A DNA stretch of 5,923 bases, from NCBI GenBank assembly GCA_900549495.1, contig UROL01000124.1, positions 1-5,923 of the forward strand, in the 5' to 3' direction. Shown here piece by piece: positions 5,875-5,923 of this stretch; the stretch's first letter is position 1; the number at the start of each line of letters is the position of its first letter. The stretch comes from an uncultured Eubacteriales bacterium. Its GTDB lineage: Bacteria; Bacillota; Clostridia; Oscillospirales; Oscillospiraceae. The translations under genes and the position numbers were made by a program. The notes beneath the pieces are model-generated. The model did no database searches, was not told the DNA's origin, and saw nothing but the letters and a program-made list of their open reading frames with translations.

Positions 5875-5923
5875 CTGTCTCTTATACACATCTCCGAGCC
5901 CACGAGACCGAGGCTGATCTCGT
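5875..5923 (+). other. Untrimmed Illumina Nextera adapter (not genomic)
   Basis: Positions 5875-5893 are the 19-base Tn5 mosaic end, CTGTCTCTTATACACATCT. Positions 5894-5908 are CCGAGCCCACGAGAC of the read-2 side adapter. CGAGGCTG (5909-5916) fits the 8-base i7 index slot and matches index N710 as I remember the list, and ATCTCGT (5917-5923) begins the P7 sequence. The order is that of a read running through a short insert. The bases should be removed before annotation. Confidence 0.98.

Noticed and set aside
5871..5917. Novel short C-terminal tail or truncation of ProS
   Set aside because: The tail is encoded by Nextera adapter bases and not by genomic DNA.
1..5923. Undescribed multi-gene defence, mobile or biosynthetic system
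   Set aside because: All six genes are recognisable housekeeping, transport, sporulation or regulatory families in four unlinked transcription units plus one two-gene operon.

Overview
The window is a stretch of chromosome-like DNA from a spore-forming, anaerobic, moderately GC-rich Clostridia member. An Oscillospiraceae-type gut bacterium is the best guess. This rests on spoVAC, an oxygen-sensitive [4Fe-4S] serine dehydratase, an ECF-type thiamine transporter and a GGGCGGAT/ATCCGCCC palindrome of a kind I associate with those genomes; the family is an inference. No phage, plasmid, CRISPR or insertion-sequence genes are visible. The right end is not biological: positions 5875-5923 are an untrimmed Illumina Nextera adapter, so the last gene is cut there by a sequencing artefact.

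Layout. Positions 1-217 hold no convincing gene but contain two inverted repeats, a REP-like palindrome (61-109) and a long imperfect hairpin (152-204). A consensus promoter (218-246) leads into a TPP riboswitch (271-360) and an intrinsic terminator (390-431), followed by thiT, the thiamine-binding subunit of an ECF transporter (446-997). A bidirectional terminator separates thiT from convergent spoVAC (1039-1479, minus). Next come a divergent intergenic region of about 320 bases and a TVP38/TMEM64 (VTT-domain) membrane protein (about 1798-2514, plus). A second bidirectional terminator (2517-2550) separates it from a minus-strand two-gene operon, sdaA (single-chain L-serine dehydratase, 3446-4657) followed by a LysR regulator (2553-3446) whose start codon overlaps the sdaA stop. 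Divergent from sdaA is proS (4868 onward), an archaeal/eukaryotic-type prolyl-tRNA synthetase that is cut after codon 335 by the adapter.

Functionally these are independent units. Thiamine uptake is switched off by TPP through transcription attenuation. SpoVAC belongs to the dipicolinic-acid channel of spores. SdaA degrades serine to pyruvate and ammonia and is coupled to a regulator that may control it. ProS charges tRNA-Pro. I do not see an undescribed multi-gene system. The points most worth checking are the adapter and its artificial peptides, the cysteine pattern of the compact SdaA, the coupled regulator, the isolated spoVAC, and the repeats at the left end.
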